64,000 bases of DNA from an uncultured Candidatus Saccharibacteria bacterium (GCA_938030095.1 CALHGK010000014.1:92734-156733), one strand, 5' to 3'. Shown: positions 34,101 through 43,317, numbered from the stretch's first letter. A program made the numbers and translations. Notes: generated by a model from the sequence alone, not told the origin.

Positions 34101-34922
34101 CTACCCCTGATGTTCGAGGAGCCAGTTGTTGGCTGCTACCCAGGTCTCGAGTGTGCCAGTATCGAGGTAGTGGCCCTTGGTGGGGACGACGGCCATGTGG
34201 CCACCAGCGGCGAGGTAGTCGTTGAAGGGGTCGGTGATGTAGTATTCGCCCGCGACATCCTCACGGTCGGCGTGGGCGGCAATGCGCTGCAGGAGGTCGT
34301 AGCTGAGGACGTATTTGCTGACATTGATCATCTCGCTAGGGGCTTCACCCGGCGCTGGCTTCTCTACCACACCGCGCAGGCGACCATCTTCGGCAACGTC
34401 GAGCACACCATAGTGGCTGAGCTGATCCTTCGGCATGTGCACACCCAGGATGGCCGAGCGATCCTCCCCTGCTGCCTCAATGAGGCGTGCTACCTCTGAT
34501 GTGCCATCGGCATTATACACGCAGTCATCACCCATCAGCACGACCACCGGCTCGCCCGGGTCGAGCTGCGGCACCACCAGGCTCACCGGGATAGCCGTAC
34601 CGTACTTGCCATAGCTGGATTGCACCATGTAGTGCAGATTGACCTTTGGCGGAGCGATGAGCGGCAAGAGATCTGCCTTACCATTGCGGCGTAGGTAGTT
34701 GTTGAGGTCGACGTTGGAGCGGTAGAAGTCGCGAATCTGCGTACTCTGCTCGCTCACCACAAAGTAGATATCGCGGATGCCCGCCGCGATGCAGTCTTGC
34801 ACGGCGTAGTCTACTACCGGGCGGTTACCCAGCGGCAACATGCATTTTTCGATCGTCTTGGTGACGGGCAGGCGCCGTGTCCCCCAGCCTGCCACGGGGA
34901 TGATTGCTTTGGTGCATTGCAT
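34101..34922 (-). CDS. galU: UTP-glucose-1-phosphate uridylyltransferase GalU
   Basis: A 273-residue nucleotidyltransferase of GalU type: TKAIIPVAGWGTRRLPVTKTIEKCMLPLGNRPVVDYAV carries the nucleotide-binding loop and catalytic Lys region; VVLMGDDCVYN is the metal-binding Asp motif; ITDPFNDYLAAGG and KGHYLDTGT complete it. It makes UDP-glucose for glycans or glycolipids. The loop usually reads GxGTRxLP with alanine; here it is AGWGTRRLP, an accepted variant. AAGGAG lies nine bases before the ATG, inside the upstream HAD-like gene. Confidence 0.95.
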   Translation of the reverse strand: MQCTKAIIPVAGWGTRRLPVTKTIEKCMLPLGNRPVVDYAVQDCIAAGIRDIYFVVSEQSTQIRDFYRSNVDLNNYLRRNGKADLLPLIAPPKVNLHYMVQSSYGKYGTAIPVSLVVPQLDPGEPVVVLMGDDCVYNADGTSEVARLIEAAGEDRSAILGVHMPKDQLSHYGVLDVAEDGRLRGVVEKPAPGEAPSEMINVSKYVLSYDLLQRIAAHADREDVAGEYYITDPFNDYLAAGGHMAVVPTKGHYLDTGTLETWVAANNWLLEHQG

Positions 34923-35613
34923 ACTCGATGTCTCCTTGTATGATATTAGTTGCTTGAGCTAACGTATGACAAATGGGCCAGTCTCCTGAGCGCCAATTGA
35001 TGGAGCGCGGTGTGAGTTGGCCAGTGTGGTCGATCTGCACGCAGCGGATGGGCGGGTCTGGCTCGGGCGCAAAGGCAACGGCAACGGGCTTATCGTCGAT
35101 CAGGTAGATTGTTTGGCCGGGGTTTGCAGCGGCAGCACGGCGCAGCCACTGGGCTTTATCTTGCAAGGTGGTAATGATTACCTGCCCACCCTGCTGAGCC
35201 ACGAGCGCACGCACTGCTGGGCACAGACGGGCTTTGCAGTGCGGGGTGATGGGGTCGCCGTAGGTTAGCACCTGCACCGTACCATAGTGGCTGAGCGTGC
35301 GCAGCATCTGTGCCACACCGGGATACTGGAGGTGGCCATCGGCGAGCGTCGTCTGCTCGAGCTGCTCAATAACAGATGCCGCATCGAGACCAAGCGCCGC
35401 AAGCTGCGCTGCCAAGACATAGGTCGGCGCGGTGGGGTTCGTCTTGGGCCGGAGCATGTAGCGAGGCTGCGCCGCCAAGAATTCCTTGGCGGTCACCTGC
35501 GCCGGGTAGAGCTGGGCGAGTGCCTCCGCTATCTCGCGCAACCACTGCGTGGTGTTGATGATCGTCCGATCGAGATCAACGTAGATATGGTAATGGCTCG
35601 ATGGGTATTCCAT
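34825..35613 (-). CDS. HAD-superfamily hydrolase-like protein
   Basis: A 262-residue protein. HIYVDLDRTIINTTQWL is HAD motif I with the nucleophile and acid/base Asp pair (DLD), VLTYGD is motif II, KAQWL is a possible lysine motif and YLIDDKP is motif IV. Substrate unknown. Minus-strand TATACT (35623-35628) lies nine bases before the ATG, so this gene heads its own leaderless unit with galU. Its 3' end overlaps galU by 98 bases; the last 30 or so residues are poor in structure and may be a by-product of that overlap. Confidence 0.75.
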   Translation of the reverse strand: MEYPSSHYHIYVDLDRTIINTTQWLREIAEALAQLYPAQVTAKEFLAAQPRYMLRPKTNPTAPTYVLAAQLAALGLDAASVIEQLEQTTLADGHLQYPGVAQMLRTLSHYGTVQVLTYGDPITPHCKARLCPAVRALVAQQGGQVIITTLQDKAQWLRRAAAANPGQTIYLIDDKPVAVAFAPEPDPPIRCVQIDHTGQLTPRSINWRSGDWPICHTLAQATNIIQGDIEYAMHQSNHPRGRLGDTAPARHQDDRKMHVAAG

Positions 35614-35643
35614 AATTATTACAGTATAGCCAGTCCTTGATAT

Positions 35644-36642
35644 TTATGCAAAGTATATCCGCATCAGCTGGCGCGCCACGACATCAGGGTCGTGCCGGAT
35701 GAAGCTGCGCGTGCTAGCCAGTGGATCGCTAGCCTGGGCACCATCCCACACGTCTTGTGCGAGGACTGGTGCGGCACGATAGCGATAGTGCTGGCGGTGC
35801 ATCTCGTCCATGTCGTACTCGACCATCAGCTCGCCATCGTGAGCGTACTTGTCCATAAGCTCGGGGCTGGGGCGCGTGTTGTTGAAGACGACATAGTCGA
35901 GGAACTGACTGCCTGCTAGGCGCTCGATCTCACTCGCGAAGTCGCTTACCGAAAAGCCGTCCGTTGGGCCAGGTTTGGTGACAAGGTTACAGACGAAGAC
36001 GCAGCGTGCCGTGGTGGCGGCAAGCGCCTCCTGAATCTCGCGAATGACCAAGACAGGTGCCAAGCTGCCATAGAGGTTGCCGGGAGCCACGACGACCATA
36101 TCGGCGGTGCGAATTGCCTCCACCGCGGCAGGGTTAGCCTGGGCTTCTGGCTCGAGCCAAATCTTGGGCCGACGCGCTAGTGCCTGCTGTGAGATGACAT
36201 ACTCACCCTTGATAGGCTGACCATCCTCACCCTCTGCACAAAGCGTCACATTGCTGAGCGTAGCGGGCACAACGCACCCATCGATATTAAGCACCTGGCT
36301 GGCTAGTGCCACCGCCTCGGCAAAGCTGCCGGTCATTTTCTCAAGTGCTGTGAGGAAGAGATTACCAAAGGCATGCCCCTTGAAGCTCCCTTCATCGAAG
36401 CGATAATTAAAGAGATCGCGCACCTTAGGGCTATTACTCAGCGCCACGAGGCACTGACGCACATCGCCAGGTGGCAAGACACCAAGCTCGTCGCGCAGTT
36501 GGCCCGTCGAGCCGCCATCATCTGCCATATTGACGAGCGCTGTGACCTGCGAGGCATACTGCCTCAGGCCTGTTAGGAGTGTAAAGCTCCCCGTCCCGCC
36601 GCCGATGACGACGACGCGTGCTCCACCATTGCTCTGTGCCAT
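35644..36642 (-). CDS. yvcK: YvcK/CofD-like UDP-sugar-binding regulator
   Basis: A 332-residue protein with VVVIGGGTGSFTLLTGLRQY, NMADDGGSTGQLRDELGVLPPGDVRQCLVAL, GSFKGHAFGNLFLTAL and MVVAPGNLYGSLAPVL, the hallmarks of the YvcK (gluconeogenesis factor) branch of the CofD fold. In Firmicutes and Actinobacteria it binds UDP-GlcNAc and tunes peptidoglycan precursor supply. GGAGG lies eight bases before the ATG. It starts four bases after the GH1 stop, so the two are co-transcribed. Confidence 0.92.
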   Translation of the reverse strand: MAQSNGGARVVVIGGGTGSFTLLTGLRQYASQVTALVNMADDGGSTGQLRDELGVLPPGDVRQCLVALSNSPKVRDLFNYRFDEGSFKGHAFGNLFLTALEKMTGSFAEAVALASQVLNIDGCVVPATLSNVTLCAEGEDGQPIKGEYVISQQALARRPKIWLEPEAQANPAAVEAIRTADMVVVAPGNLYGSLAPVLVIREIQEALAATTARCVFVCNLVTKPGPTDGFSVSDFASEIERLAGSQFLDYVVFNNTRPSPELMDKYAHDGELMVEYDMDEMHRQHYRYRAAPVLAQDVWDGAQASDPLASTRSFIRHDPDVVARQLMRIYFA

Positions 36643-36645
36643 ATA

Positions 36646-38202
36646 TTATTCCTCCCGATTATTATGACTACGTGAACGACTGCGTGATGCAACTGCTGGC
36701 CGGCGCGGCGGTGTAATCACCCCGCTAGAGCGTGCCGCTGGCCCTGGTGTAGATGGTGGCATTTGGGGTGTTTGCGGTGGTGTCGGCGGCGTCGGTTTGG
36801 GTGGCACGGCTGGCGTAGAGCGAACAGAGCGCGGCGATGAAGACGCTGATGACGTAGGTTTGGCCTGAGCTTGTGCAGCAGCTGGCTTGGCTGGTTTCTT
36901 GCGGGCTGGTACAGACGGCAGTGGTTCGATGGGCTGCTCTGCCCGTTTCTTCTGCTGCTGCAATACGCGAGCAAACCATAGCGCACTGGGGCGCGGTGTC
37001 CGCTTATACGTCTTGTAGTCGACCGCAAAGAGGCCAAAGCGCGGCCAAAATCCTTTATCCCACTCGAAGTTATCGAGGAAGCTCCAGTGCATATACCCCA
37101 GCAGCTCTACCCCACTACCAAGAGCGCGCTGCATGGCGAGGATAGACTGAGTAAGCCATTGCTTGCGGAACTGGTCGCGCTCATCGGCCACACCGTTCTC
37201 TGTCACAAGCAAAGGCAGCTTGTAGCGGCCCCAGAGGCGTTCCAGCGCAAGCTCGAGATGATCGGGCTGCATCGTCCAGCCGAGATCATTTGGCGTGGTC
37301 TCGGGGTTGTGTATGCGGTAGCCATAGATGCGATTGCTAAAGTAATAGTTAACGGCAATGTAGTCGCTCTGCCGCACCACCTTGCGCAGGAAATAATCAT
37401 CCTGGAAGAACTGCACCACCCGCGCCGTCGCTCGGCTGAGCCAGGCGTCGTCGCCCGGGTAGGTATAGGCCGAATTCTTAGCCACCGCCACCTTGAAGCG
37501 CCGGCTCTTGGCATGGAGGACTTTGGCTACTTGGTTGTGCGCGTAGGCAAGGTTGCTCAGCACGCGGTAGGTCTGCCACTTGCTGCGGACGTTGGGTGGC
37601 CAAGTACCATTGTAGTAGCTCTCGGTCACGTAGACACACGGCTCGTTGATGGTAATGACATAGCGCACCGTTGCACCAATCTCATCCATCAGCTTATCAA
37701 CAAAGCGTACGAAGTACTTCACATTATCGCGCTTCGCAAAGCCCCCACGGGCGGCAAACCACACTGGCAGCGTGAAGTGAAACAACGTCACGACGGGCTC
37801 CAGCCCAGCATCGGCCAGCGCGGCCAAGTACGCCTTGTAATATTTGATCGCCTCGGCATTCCACGCGCCCTCTTCTGGCTCGATGCGCGACCACTCCACA
37901 CTAAAGCGCCACGAGGTGAGGCCCATCTTCTTGGCCAGGGCGAAGTCTTGGGTGTAGAGCTCGGCGTGATTGGCAGCTTTGCCCGAGATATAATTGTTTG
38001 GATCTTTGGCGACACTGGCAATGTGCGGCCAGTTGGGCAAGTCGCCGTATTGATATTGGCTCTGAGCAGCGAGGGTCTTGGCCTGAGCTTTTTCCCACTC
38101 CGACCACTGGTTGTGCATACCACCCTCGACCTGATGCGCGCTCGTGGCAGCGCCCCAGAGGAAATGTTTTGGAAATTGCACCGTAGATTGTTGCTTAGCC
38201 AT
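36646..38202 (-). CDS. GH1 beta-glycosidase with Pro/Ala/Ser-rich tail
   Basis: A 518-residue glycoside hydrolase family 1 enzyme. The start FPKHFLWGAATSAHQVEGG is classic; the acid/base is in ITINEPCVY and the nucleophile in LLVTENGVAD. About 100 C-terminal residues are low-complexity Pro, Ala, Ser, Thr with basic patches, an unusual addition for GH1. No signal peptide is present, so it acts in the cytoplasm, probably cleaving beta-glucosides or phospho-glucosides. Minus-strand TACAAT (38210-38215) ends seven bases before the ATG. It heads an operon with yvcK. Confidence 0.93.
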   Translation of the reverse strand: MAKQQSTVQFPKHFLWGAATSAHQVEGGMHNQWSEWEKAQAKTLAAQSQYQYGDLPNWPHIASVAKDPNNYISGKAANHAELYTQDFALAKKMGLTSWRFSVEWSRIEPEEGAWNAEAIKYYKAYLAALADAGLEPVVTLFHFTLPVWFAARGGFAKRDNVKYFVRFVDKLMDEIGATVRYVITINEPCVYVTESYYNGTWPPNVRSKWQTYRVLSNLAYAHNQVAKVLHAKSRRFKVAVAKNSAYTYPGDDAWLSRATARVVQFFQDDYFLRKVVRQSDYIAVNYYFSNRIYGYRIHNPETTPNDLGWTMQPDHLELALERLWGRYKLPLLVTENGVADERDQFRKQWLTQSILAMQRALGSGVELLGYMHWSFLDNFEWDKGFWPRFGLFAVDYKTYKRTPRPSALWFARVLQQQKKRAEQPIEPLPSVPARKKPAKPAAAQAQAKPTSSASSSPRSVRSTPAVPPKPTPPTPPQTPQMPPSTPGPAARSSGVITPPRRPAVASRSRSRSHNNREE

Positions 38203-38284
38203 AATGCTTATTGTACCATCAGCAGAGGATTAAGAAAAATAGAACATTGGGTGGATGCAGTTATCACGAGCGGCTACCTCAGAG

Positions 38285-38399
38285 GCTAGTATCATGCCAT
38301 CGAACCGAAAATGTTCCGGCCAGATGATATAACAGAGCTCTCCCGCTTGCTTGGTCGCTGGCCTCCAGATATTTTCTTGTCCAATAGCATGATACTAGC
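38285..38399 (-). ncRNA. Novel structured RNA candidate, copy B
   Basis: A 21-bp closing stem (38379-38399 with 38285-38305 on the minus strand), all Watson-Crick or G.U pairs, encloses a 73-nt core of the same length as copy A (6191-6295). The core ends are near identical to copy A, including a 22-base perfect match over the CTGGCC and CGGAACATTTTCG block. GGCCAG can pair with CTGGCC, closing a second helix. Closing-stem positions that differ from copy A keep pairing (GC/GC to AT/AT type changes). A minus-strand TATTCT near 38410 may start it. It lies between the KwaB-like gene and GH1. Confidence 0.6.
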
Positions 38400-38422
38400 T
38401 AGACACAGAGAATATCTCTTCC

Positions 38423-39538
38423 CTACTCTGGCAACTGCTCATTCTCGCGCAAGATTTTCTTGCCGCGCATTTCGTATTTGACACCGGTCAGGTCGCTCGT
38501 GACGTAGTCGTCGTTGAGGAGATTGACAAAAACGGCTGCATCCTTGGCATCCATGATAATGATACTCCCTGCCGCGTCGTCCGTCATCAGGCCCAGGCCC
38601 ATTTCGTCAGCGTGGTCGATGAGTTGGTCTTGTGTCACCTGGGCAGGATCGAGCTTTTGCAGTTTAGTCACCAGCGCTGGCGTATCGCGCACTAGGCGGT
38701 CGAGCGTGAGCCCCTCAGGCAAGGTAAGTTTGAACTGCTGAGTGATGGCAGCAATCTTCTCCTCCGCCACAGCGTGCTTTTTGGCATCGTAGCCAAAGAG
38801 CCGGACAAATTTGCTCTCGCTAAAGGCAAAAATATCGTTGCCGACGATCAATACCTGATTATCCGGCGTGATGCGTAGGCCAGCATCAGCCACAAATGGC
38901 TGGAACGACCCACCACTGTACATCCAGGCGGTTGCCCCCTTGAGCACCTGCGACTGGGGCAGCAGCTTGGCCACAAAGAATGGCTCGCTATCTGTACCCA
39001 TCCGGAAGCGCGCAATGATACCCTTAACCTTCTTGAATTCATGGTCGCCTTCGTTGAAGGTCTCGAGATCTGCCTCGCTGTAGGTGATCTGCTCGATGAC
39101 TTCCTGAGCATGCACTACCCGGTCGAGCGTGGTGCGCTCGAGAACATTCTCCTCAGCCTTGGCCGCCTCAAAGTCGCGCACCATCAGGCCAGTCGCTGCA
39201 CCCGTTTGCACCGCCGTGATCATATCGTAGAGGAAGAGCACCTTGAGCTGCGCCTTGAGCTCGGCTGCATAGTTGGTGGCATACACCGTATAGCCCTTGG
39301 TAAAGAGAAAGAGATCCACCTCCAGCTGATCTTTGTCGCGGTCGGCTTGGTTGGCCCAGAGGAAGATGTCGGTAGCGTCGGTAGATGTGTCAGCCGTAGA
39401 CTGTGCGGTAGTATCTGTTGGCTGAGCCTCGGCATGGGCGGCCACGTCTGCATCACTCTGCGGCGTGGCAGCTAGCTCTGGTGGCGTTACTGAGGTGGTA
39501 TCGGTAGTGGGGGTTTGTGTGTTTGGTTCGTTATGCAT
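38423..39538 (-). CDS. KwaB-like (DUF4868) protein
   Basis: A 371-residue protein. About 60 N-terminal residues are low-complexity Thr, Ala, Asp. The rest resembles the DUF4868 fold of KwaB, the soluble half of the Kiwa anti-phage system: KKVKGIIARFRMGTDSEPFFVAKLLPQSQVL, VLIVGNDIFAFSESKFVRLFGY and the final YEMRGKKIL. No membrane partner like KwaA lies next to it, so it is an orphan or part of a different system. Minus-strand TACACT (39546-39551) ends seven bases before the ATG. Family assignment is from memory of the motif pattern. Confidence 0.5.
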   Translation of the reverse strand: MHNEPNTQTPTTDTTSVTPPELAATPQSDADVAAHAEAQPTDTTAQSTADTSTDATDIFLWANQADRDKDQLEVDLFLFTKGYTVYATNYAAELKAQLKVLFLYDMITAVQTGAATGLMVRDFEAAKAEENVLERTTLDRVVHAQEVIEQITYSEADLETFNEGDHEFKKVKGIIARFRMGTDSEPFFVAKLLPQSQVLKGATAWMYSGGSFQPFVADAGLRITPDNQVLIVGNDIFAFSESKFVRLFGYDAKKHAVAEEKIAAITQQFKLTLPEGLTLDRLVRDTPALVTKLQKLDPAQVTQDQLIDHADEMGLGLMTDDAAGSIIIMDAKDAAVFVNLLNDDYVTSDLTGVKYEMRGKKILRENEQLPE

Positions 39539-39571
39539 GGTTTCTAGTGTACTATATTTGGGGTGTAAAGC

Positions 39572-40465
39572 CTATTGCCCGACGGCGTGCTTTTCACCGA
39601 CATCAGGATGCTGGCTCAGCCAATTGTAGAGCGTGAAGCAACTCGGGACAAAACCATGGATCTGCTCAAATTGACCGGCATAGGCCACAATCTCACTGCT
39701 CGTGGGAGGCTCATCGCCGAGGAGTGCTTGGACATCTTTTATACGTTCTTCTACTTTATCTCTCAACCTTTCGTCACATTCAGAATCAATCCGCCATTGC
39801 GGCCTGAGCATTTCTCTATACACAGCGTCATCATCACAACCCGCAATTAGATCGGTCTCTGTTATCTTATCAGTAATCTCAGATAGTTTTATTGCACGAT
39901 CACTACCTTCACCTTCATTAAGACAACTATCTATGGCACCTCTCAAGAGTGATGTCTGGTGTACATTGTCCAAAATATACGCATGTTGATCGAGTTGCCA
40001 GCAAAGTGCTTTAAGTAGTGGGCTTAACCAATCTGCATTCAGCCTCGTAAGCAACAAATCATCACCCCACTCGATAGCATCTTTAAGACCTTGCTCTATT
40101 AGCCCGAATTCAGAGGTGCTAAATTCCACATCCCCCGGCGGCGTAAACCACTCACTGTCATCGAGCTGCTCAGGACTCTGTGGCTGCTGCTCTTCTTCGC
40201 CTAGATTACGGCTACCGCCCTCATCATGCTGCAATGAATCATCATCAAGGTTAGGTGTTTCTGCTGATTGATACCTGTCAGCTCTGCGGCGTCTGTCAAC
40301 GACGATAAAACCACCATCACCACCCATTGTTGCAACCACACCAAGGCCCGGTACAAGCAACCCAGATTTTAGCTTCTGCCAACTTTCTCCATACCGCCCC
40401 TGTTTCGTCTCACCCGGCGTTTGCTCAGCACTGTGTGCTTGGTTGCGGGCTTGCCGTACTTTCAC
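39572..40465 (-). CDS. Protein sharing the C-terminal domain of the neighbouring AAA+ ATPase
   Basis: A 297-residue protein, apparently from a GTG at 40465. Residues 101-297 are paralogous to the last 198 residues of the AAA+ protein at 41539: both begin DDSEWFTPP and end with YAxQFE..HGFVP..FTL.NWL.QHPDVG.K, and both have a central Cys-Trp (LCWQLD, VCWDLE). The N-terminus shares SAEQT with the AAA+ gene upstream region. An ATG four bases upstream, in another frame and with a better SD (GGAG, seven bases), runs 14 codons to a TGA, so the real start or a frameshift needs checking. Function unknown. Confidence 0.65.
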   Translation of the reverse strand: MKVRQARNQAHSAEQTPGETKQGRYGESWQKLKSGLLVPGLGVVATMGGDGGFIVVDRRRRADRYQSAETPNLDDDSLQHDEGGSRNLGEEEQQPQSPEQLDDSEWFTPPGDVEFSTSEFGLIEQGLKDAIEWGDDLLLTRLNADWLSPLLKALCWQLDQHAYILDNVHQTSLLRGAIDSCLNEGEGSDRAIKLSEITDKITETDLIAGCDDDAVYREMLRPQWRIDSECDERLRDKVEERIKDVQALLGDEPPTSSEIVAYAGQFEQIHGFVPSCFTLYNWLSQHPDVGEKHAVGQ

Positions 40466-40638
40466 TCATATCTCGGCTCCATTGTTATTAATTAGGTAGG
40501 AACTCATAATACATCACATCTCTCTACACTGTCAAATAACTCACAGGCACGCCCGCTAGGTGCATCATACTCACTGCACAAGAATTACTACGCGCAGCAA
40601 ACAATATTGTAAGGATAGCACGCCTCAAAAAAGCCTAA

Positions 40639-41538
40639 TTAGCGTTCTCTGTCTACTGGCTCGTGCCCCAGCGTCTCCAGTGTGCGGTCAACCACTTTTT
40701 GGGCAAAGCGCTGCATGTCATCATCGCTCCTAAGGTCGAGCCCCTCACCTTGGTCAATGAGAAAGCTGTGTGGCGGGAGATCTGAGACCATGCGGGTTGG
40801 TTCGCCATAGCCTCCACCCACCATAAACCCCATAGCGTAGCGTATGTCATTTGGCTCATGTTCATTGAGGGCAAATACCCCGCGGCGCAAGAATGCTGGG
40901 TGTGCCAAGCAAAATGCCGCTGTGTCGATATCCAGATATTCCCCTGGCTGCACCACCGGTATCTGGTATTCAACACCACGGATATGGTAATCTCTTTCTT
41001 TTGTCGATTCCACCATCGTGAGGCCAAGCGAATACCCCTCAGTACGCAGTGCCTCAATCGCTGCATACAGCGCCCCACCACGCTGCATAATCCGCTTGGA
41101 TGAGACTTGGCTAGCCATTGATGCATTAACGTACATCATTGCCTGCTTCCCGTGAGTATCCTGGCGGACTTGGTAGTCCACCATATGCTCGGGCTCACCG
41201 TGTAGGTAGGCACCAATATCTACCTCATCACCAGCAAAATCTAGCCGAGACTCCACAACTGGTCGCCGCCCCACTAGCTGGTCAAGAGCAATACGCCCCA
41301 CCGCCTGGCGCAAATGCTGGCGGCCCTCTTCCCAGCCATAGCGCGCTAACTCGAGCGCCTCATCCATCGTACTCGTGCCCGACCACTGCCACTCATCTAT
41401 CTTCAGGCTCGATGCTCCGAGGCCAGACTGCTCTTGCTGCTCGGGCGCATGCTGCATCGCATCGATCATCTCGCTCACACTATCCAGCTGGCGAAAGTGC
41501 GTTGTGTAGCCATCATGTTGCTCCTCAAAACGACGCAT
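40639..41538 (-). CDS. VWA-like partner of the AAA+ ATPase (DUF7192-type)
   Basis: A 299-residue protein starting directly after the TAG of the AAA+ gene. WQWSGTSTMDEALELARYGWEEGRQHL and a later MMYVNASMASQVSSKRIMQRGGALYAAIEALRTEGYSL recall phage and plasmid proteins that accompany CobS/MoxR-type ATPases and appear to have a VWA-like alpha/beta fold. No catalytic residues are evident. The tight coupling suggests that it and the ATPase act as one MoxR-VWA-type remodelling machine. The target is unknown. Confidence 0.55.
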   Translation of the reverse strand: MRRFEEQHDGYTTHFRQLDSVSEMIDAMQHAPEQQEQSGLGASSLKIDEWQWSGTSTMDEALELARYGWEEGRQHLRQAVGRIALDQLVGRRPVVESRLDFAGDEVDIGAYLHGEPEHMVDYQVRQDTHGKQAMMYVNASMASQVSSKRIMQRGGALYAAIEALRTEGYSLGLTMVESTKERDYHIRGVEYQIPVVQPGEYLDIDTAAFCLAHPAFLRRGVFALNEHEPNDIRYAMGFMVGGGYGEPTRMVSDLPPHSFLIDQGEGLDLRSDDDMQRFAQKVVDRTLETLGHEPVDRER

Positions 41539-43221
41539 CTAGCGGTTCCCTTGCTGCTTACCGCCCACATCGGGGTGCTGCCTCAGCCAATTACACAGGG
41601 TAAATCGCCCAGGAACAAAGCCATGGCAGGCTTCGAACTGCTTAGCGTAATCCTGAACATCATAGTCGTTCAATTGCGAAAAGTGGTCTTTCACGAACTC
41701 TATTCGGTCATGTACTTCCGTCTTGATGTGGTCATTATCATTATCCGCTGTTTTCCATTGTGTGATGTGCCCACGGTCGCGGTGCCAACACTGATCCTCC
41801 TCTACATTGGCTGCAGCAACTATATCTGACACAAGGATCTTTTTTGTCGTCCAAATTTCGGGGTCTCCAAAGATCCGTCTTACTGCGCTGGATATTGTTG
41901 GCGTTTGTGCTATATCCGTTAGCTCACGCGAATGCATCGATTCCAAGTCCCAACACACTCGGGCAAATATACTGGTCTCATAGTTGGTCATGTCTAATTT
42001 ATTAAAATTATAACAGTCTGGTAAGAAACGACGTATAGAACTATCAAGAGATCTCTCAAGCCATCGTGTATTCGTTCTATCGATAGTAATTTCTTTATCC
42101 TCCGGTGGTGTAAACCACTCACTATCGTCTTTCTTTTCAGTATCTTTTGGCTGAGTTTCTCGAGATGACTTACTGTGAGATTCATCAAGCTCTTTGCCTT
42201 TCGTAGCTTCGCGAGTCTTGTAGTCAAGCGCCTCCTGCACCCTCGGCATCAACCGCTTGGCATTCTCAGCTAGCTTCTCGCGGTCATGCTCCTTCATACC
42301 CTTATAGAGGAGCATCTCGCCCAGCCAGTCCTTACCGACGCCTAGCTCAGCTAGGCGTACACCATACAGGCTAGCACGCTGGCTAATGATAGCGCGGATA
42401 CCAAGCTCACCCAGTGCCTGGCGATGTGCTCGCACTATAGCCAGCCACTCTTTGGAGCTAGGTACCTCACCAGCCGAGATGTCGAGTGGTGAGCGGTTTA
42501 TCTCCATGCCAAGTATCAGCGCGTCCTCCAAGTATTCATCAGTGTCCATTGGGATGAAGGCAAAGCGGTCGGTGGTGGCGGCATCGATCGGTGCCCGGCC
42601 CACATACTCACTCGTTGCTCCGCGGCCAATCGTGTTGGCACTGGCGATAAAGCGCGCCGTCTCGTGGCGTGGCACTCTGCTATCCGGAAACTCACCATGG
42701 CCATTGGCAAGCGCACTGTTGAGGATAGTCAAAATACTTGCGCTACCATTATCGATCTCATCAAACATAAAGACACCACCATTCTCATACACCTCACGGT
42801 AGGCTGTACTATGGTAGTTACCCGTTGCATCGCGATAGCCCATAAGGTCGGACTTGGATGTCGTTGGCCCGAGCGATATAGAGCGAAATGGCAAGCCAAG
42901 GCTATCTGCCGCTTGCTCACCAGCAGTCGACTTGCCACTCCCTGCCTCACCATGCAGCCAGATAGGTACATCTGCCTGCAAGGCTGCGCGCACGAGGGGC
43001 GTGTGGTAATGCGACGGTTTGGCTCTGTTAACAAACTGCTGCAATGCAGGGTATTCCTGCTGCCGTGTTGTATGATCCAGCGCGAGGATCGTCCGCAGTG
43101 CATTCACAACCTCCTCGCTCGTCCCTTGGTGTAGTTGCTCCACAACCTGGCGCGCTTCGCTCAAGTCTGCAGTCACCCCTTGGTGTACTGCTTTGATATC
43201 GCGCAGTGTTTTGCCGCTCAT
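41539..43221 (-). CDS. MoxR/CbbQ-type AAA+ ATPase with novel C-terminal domain
   Basis: A 560-residue protein from the ATG at 43221. The AAA_5 core has Walker A GEAGSGKST (residues 91-98), Walker B VFMFDEID (150-157), sensor 1 ASANT (193-197) and an arginine finger in TTDRF (about 219). A linker with KEL DESHSK follows, then a 198-residue domain (363-560) shared with the 39572 protein. The ATG at 43221 has no SD. The frame stays open upstream, and ATG 43328, with AAGGAG five bases before it, would be in frame if the (AG)8 tract had seven or ten units. The longer product would add 35 residues (MANPERERALTGSAEQT...). Confidence 0.8.
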   Translation of the reverse strand: MSGKTLRDIKAVHQGVTADLSEARQVVEQLHQGTSEEVVNALRTILALDHTTRQQEYPALQQFVNRAKPSHYHTPLVRAALQADVPIWLHGEAGSGKSTAGEQAADSLGLPFRSISLGPTTSKSDLMGYRDATGNYHSTAYREVYENGGVFMFDEIDNGSASILTILNSALANGHGEFPDSRVPRHETARFIASANTIGRGATSEYVGRAPIDAATTDRFAFIPMDTDEYLEDALILGMEINRSPLDISAGEVPSSKEWLAIVRAHRQALGELGIRAIISQRASLYGVRLAELGVGKDWLGEMLLYKGMKEHDREKLAENAKRLMPRVQEALDYKTREATKGKELDESHSKSSRETQPKDTEKKDDSEWFTPPEDKEITIDRTNTRWLERSLDSSIRRFLPDCYNFNKLDMTNYETSIFARVCWDLESMHSRELTDIAQTPTISSAVRRIFGDPEIWTTKKILVSDIVAAANVEEDQCWHRDRGHITQWKTADNDNDHIKTEVHDRIEFVKDHFSQLNDYDVQDYAKQFEACHGFVPGRFTLCNWLRQHPDVGGKQQGNR

Positions 43222-43301
43222 CAGGTTACTAAGTGACTGGAGCGAAATCTCACCACTCCCTGCAGTATCTGCAGTGGTTTGCTCAGCACTGCCTGTTAAG
43301 G

Positions 43302-43317
43302 CTCTCTCTCTCTCTCT
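43302..43317 (-). repeat. (AG)8 dinucleotide tract at the 5' end of the AAA+ gene
   Basis: Eight AG units on the coding strand lie four codons into the frame that starts at the SD-led ATG 43328. With eight units that frame ends at TAA (43296-43298) after ten codons. Loss of one unit or gain of two joins it to the AAA+ frame. Confidence 0.85.
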
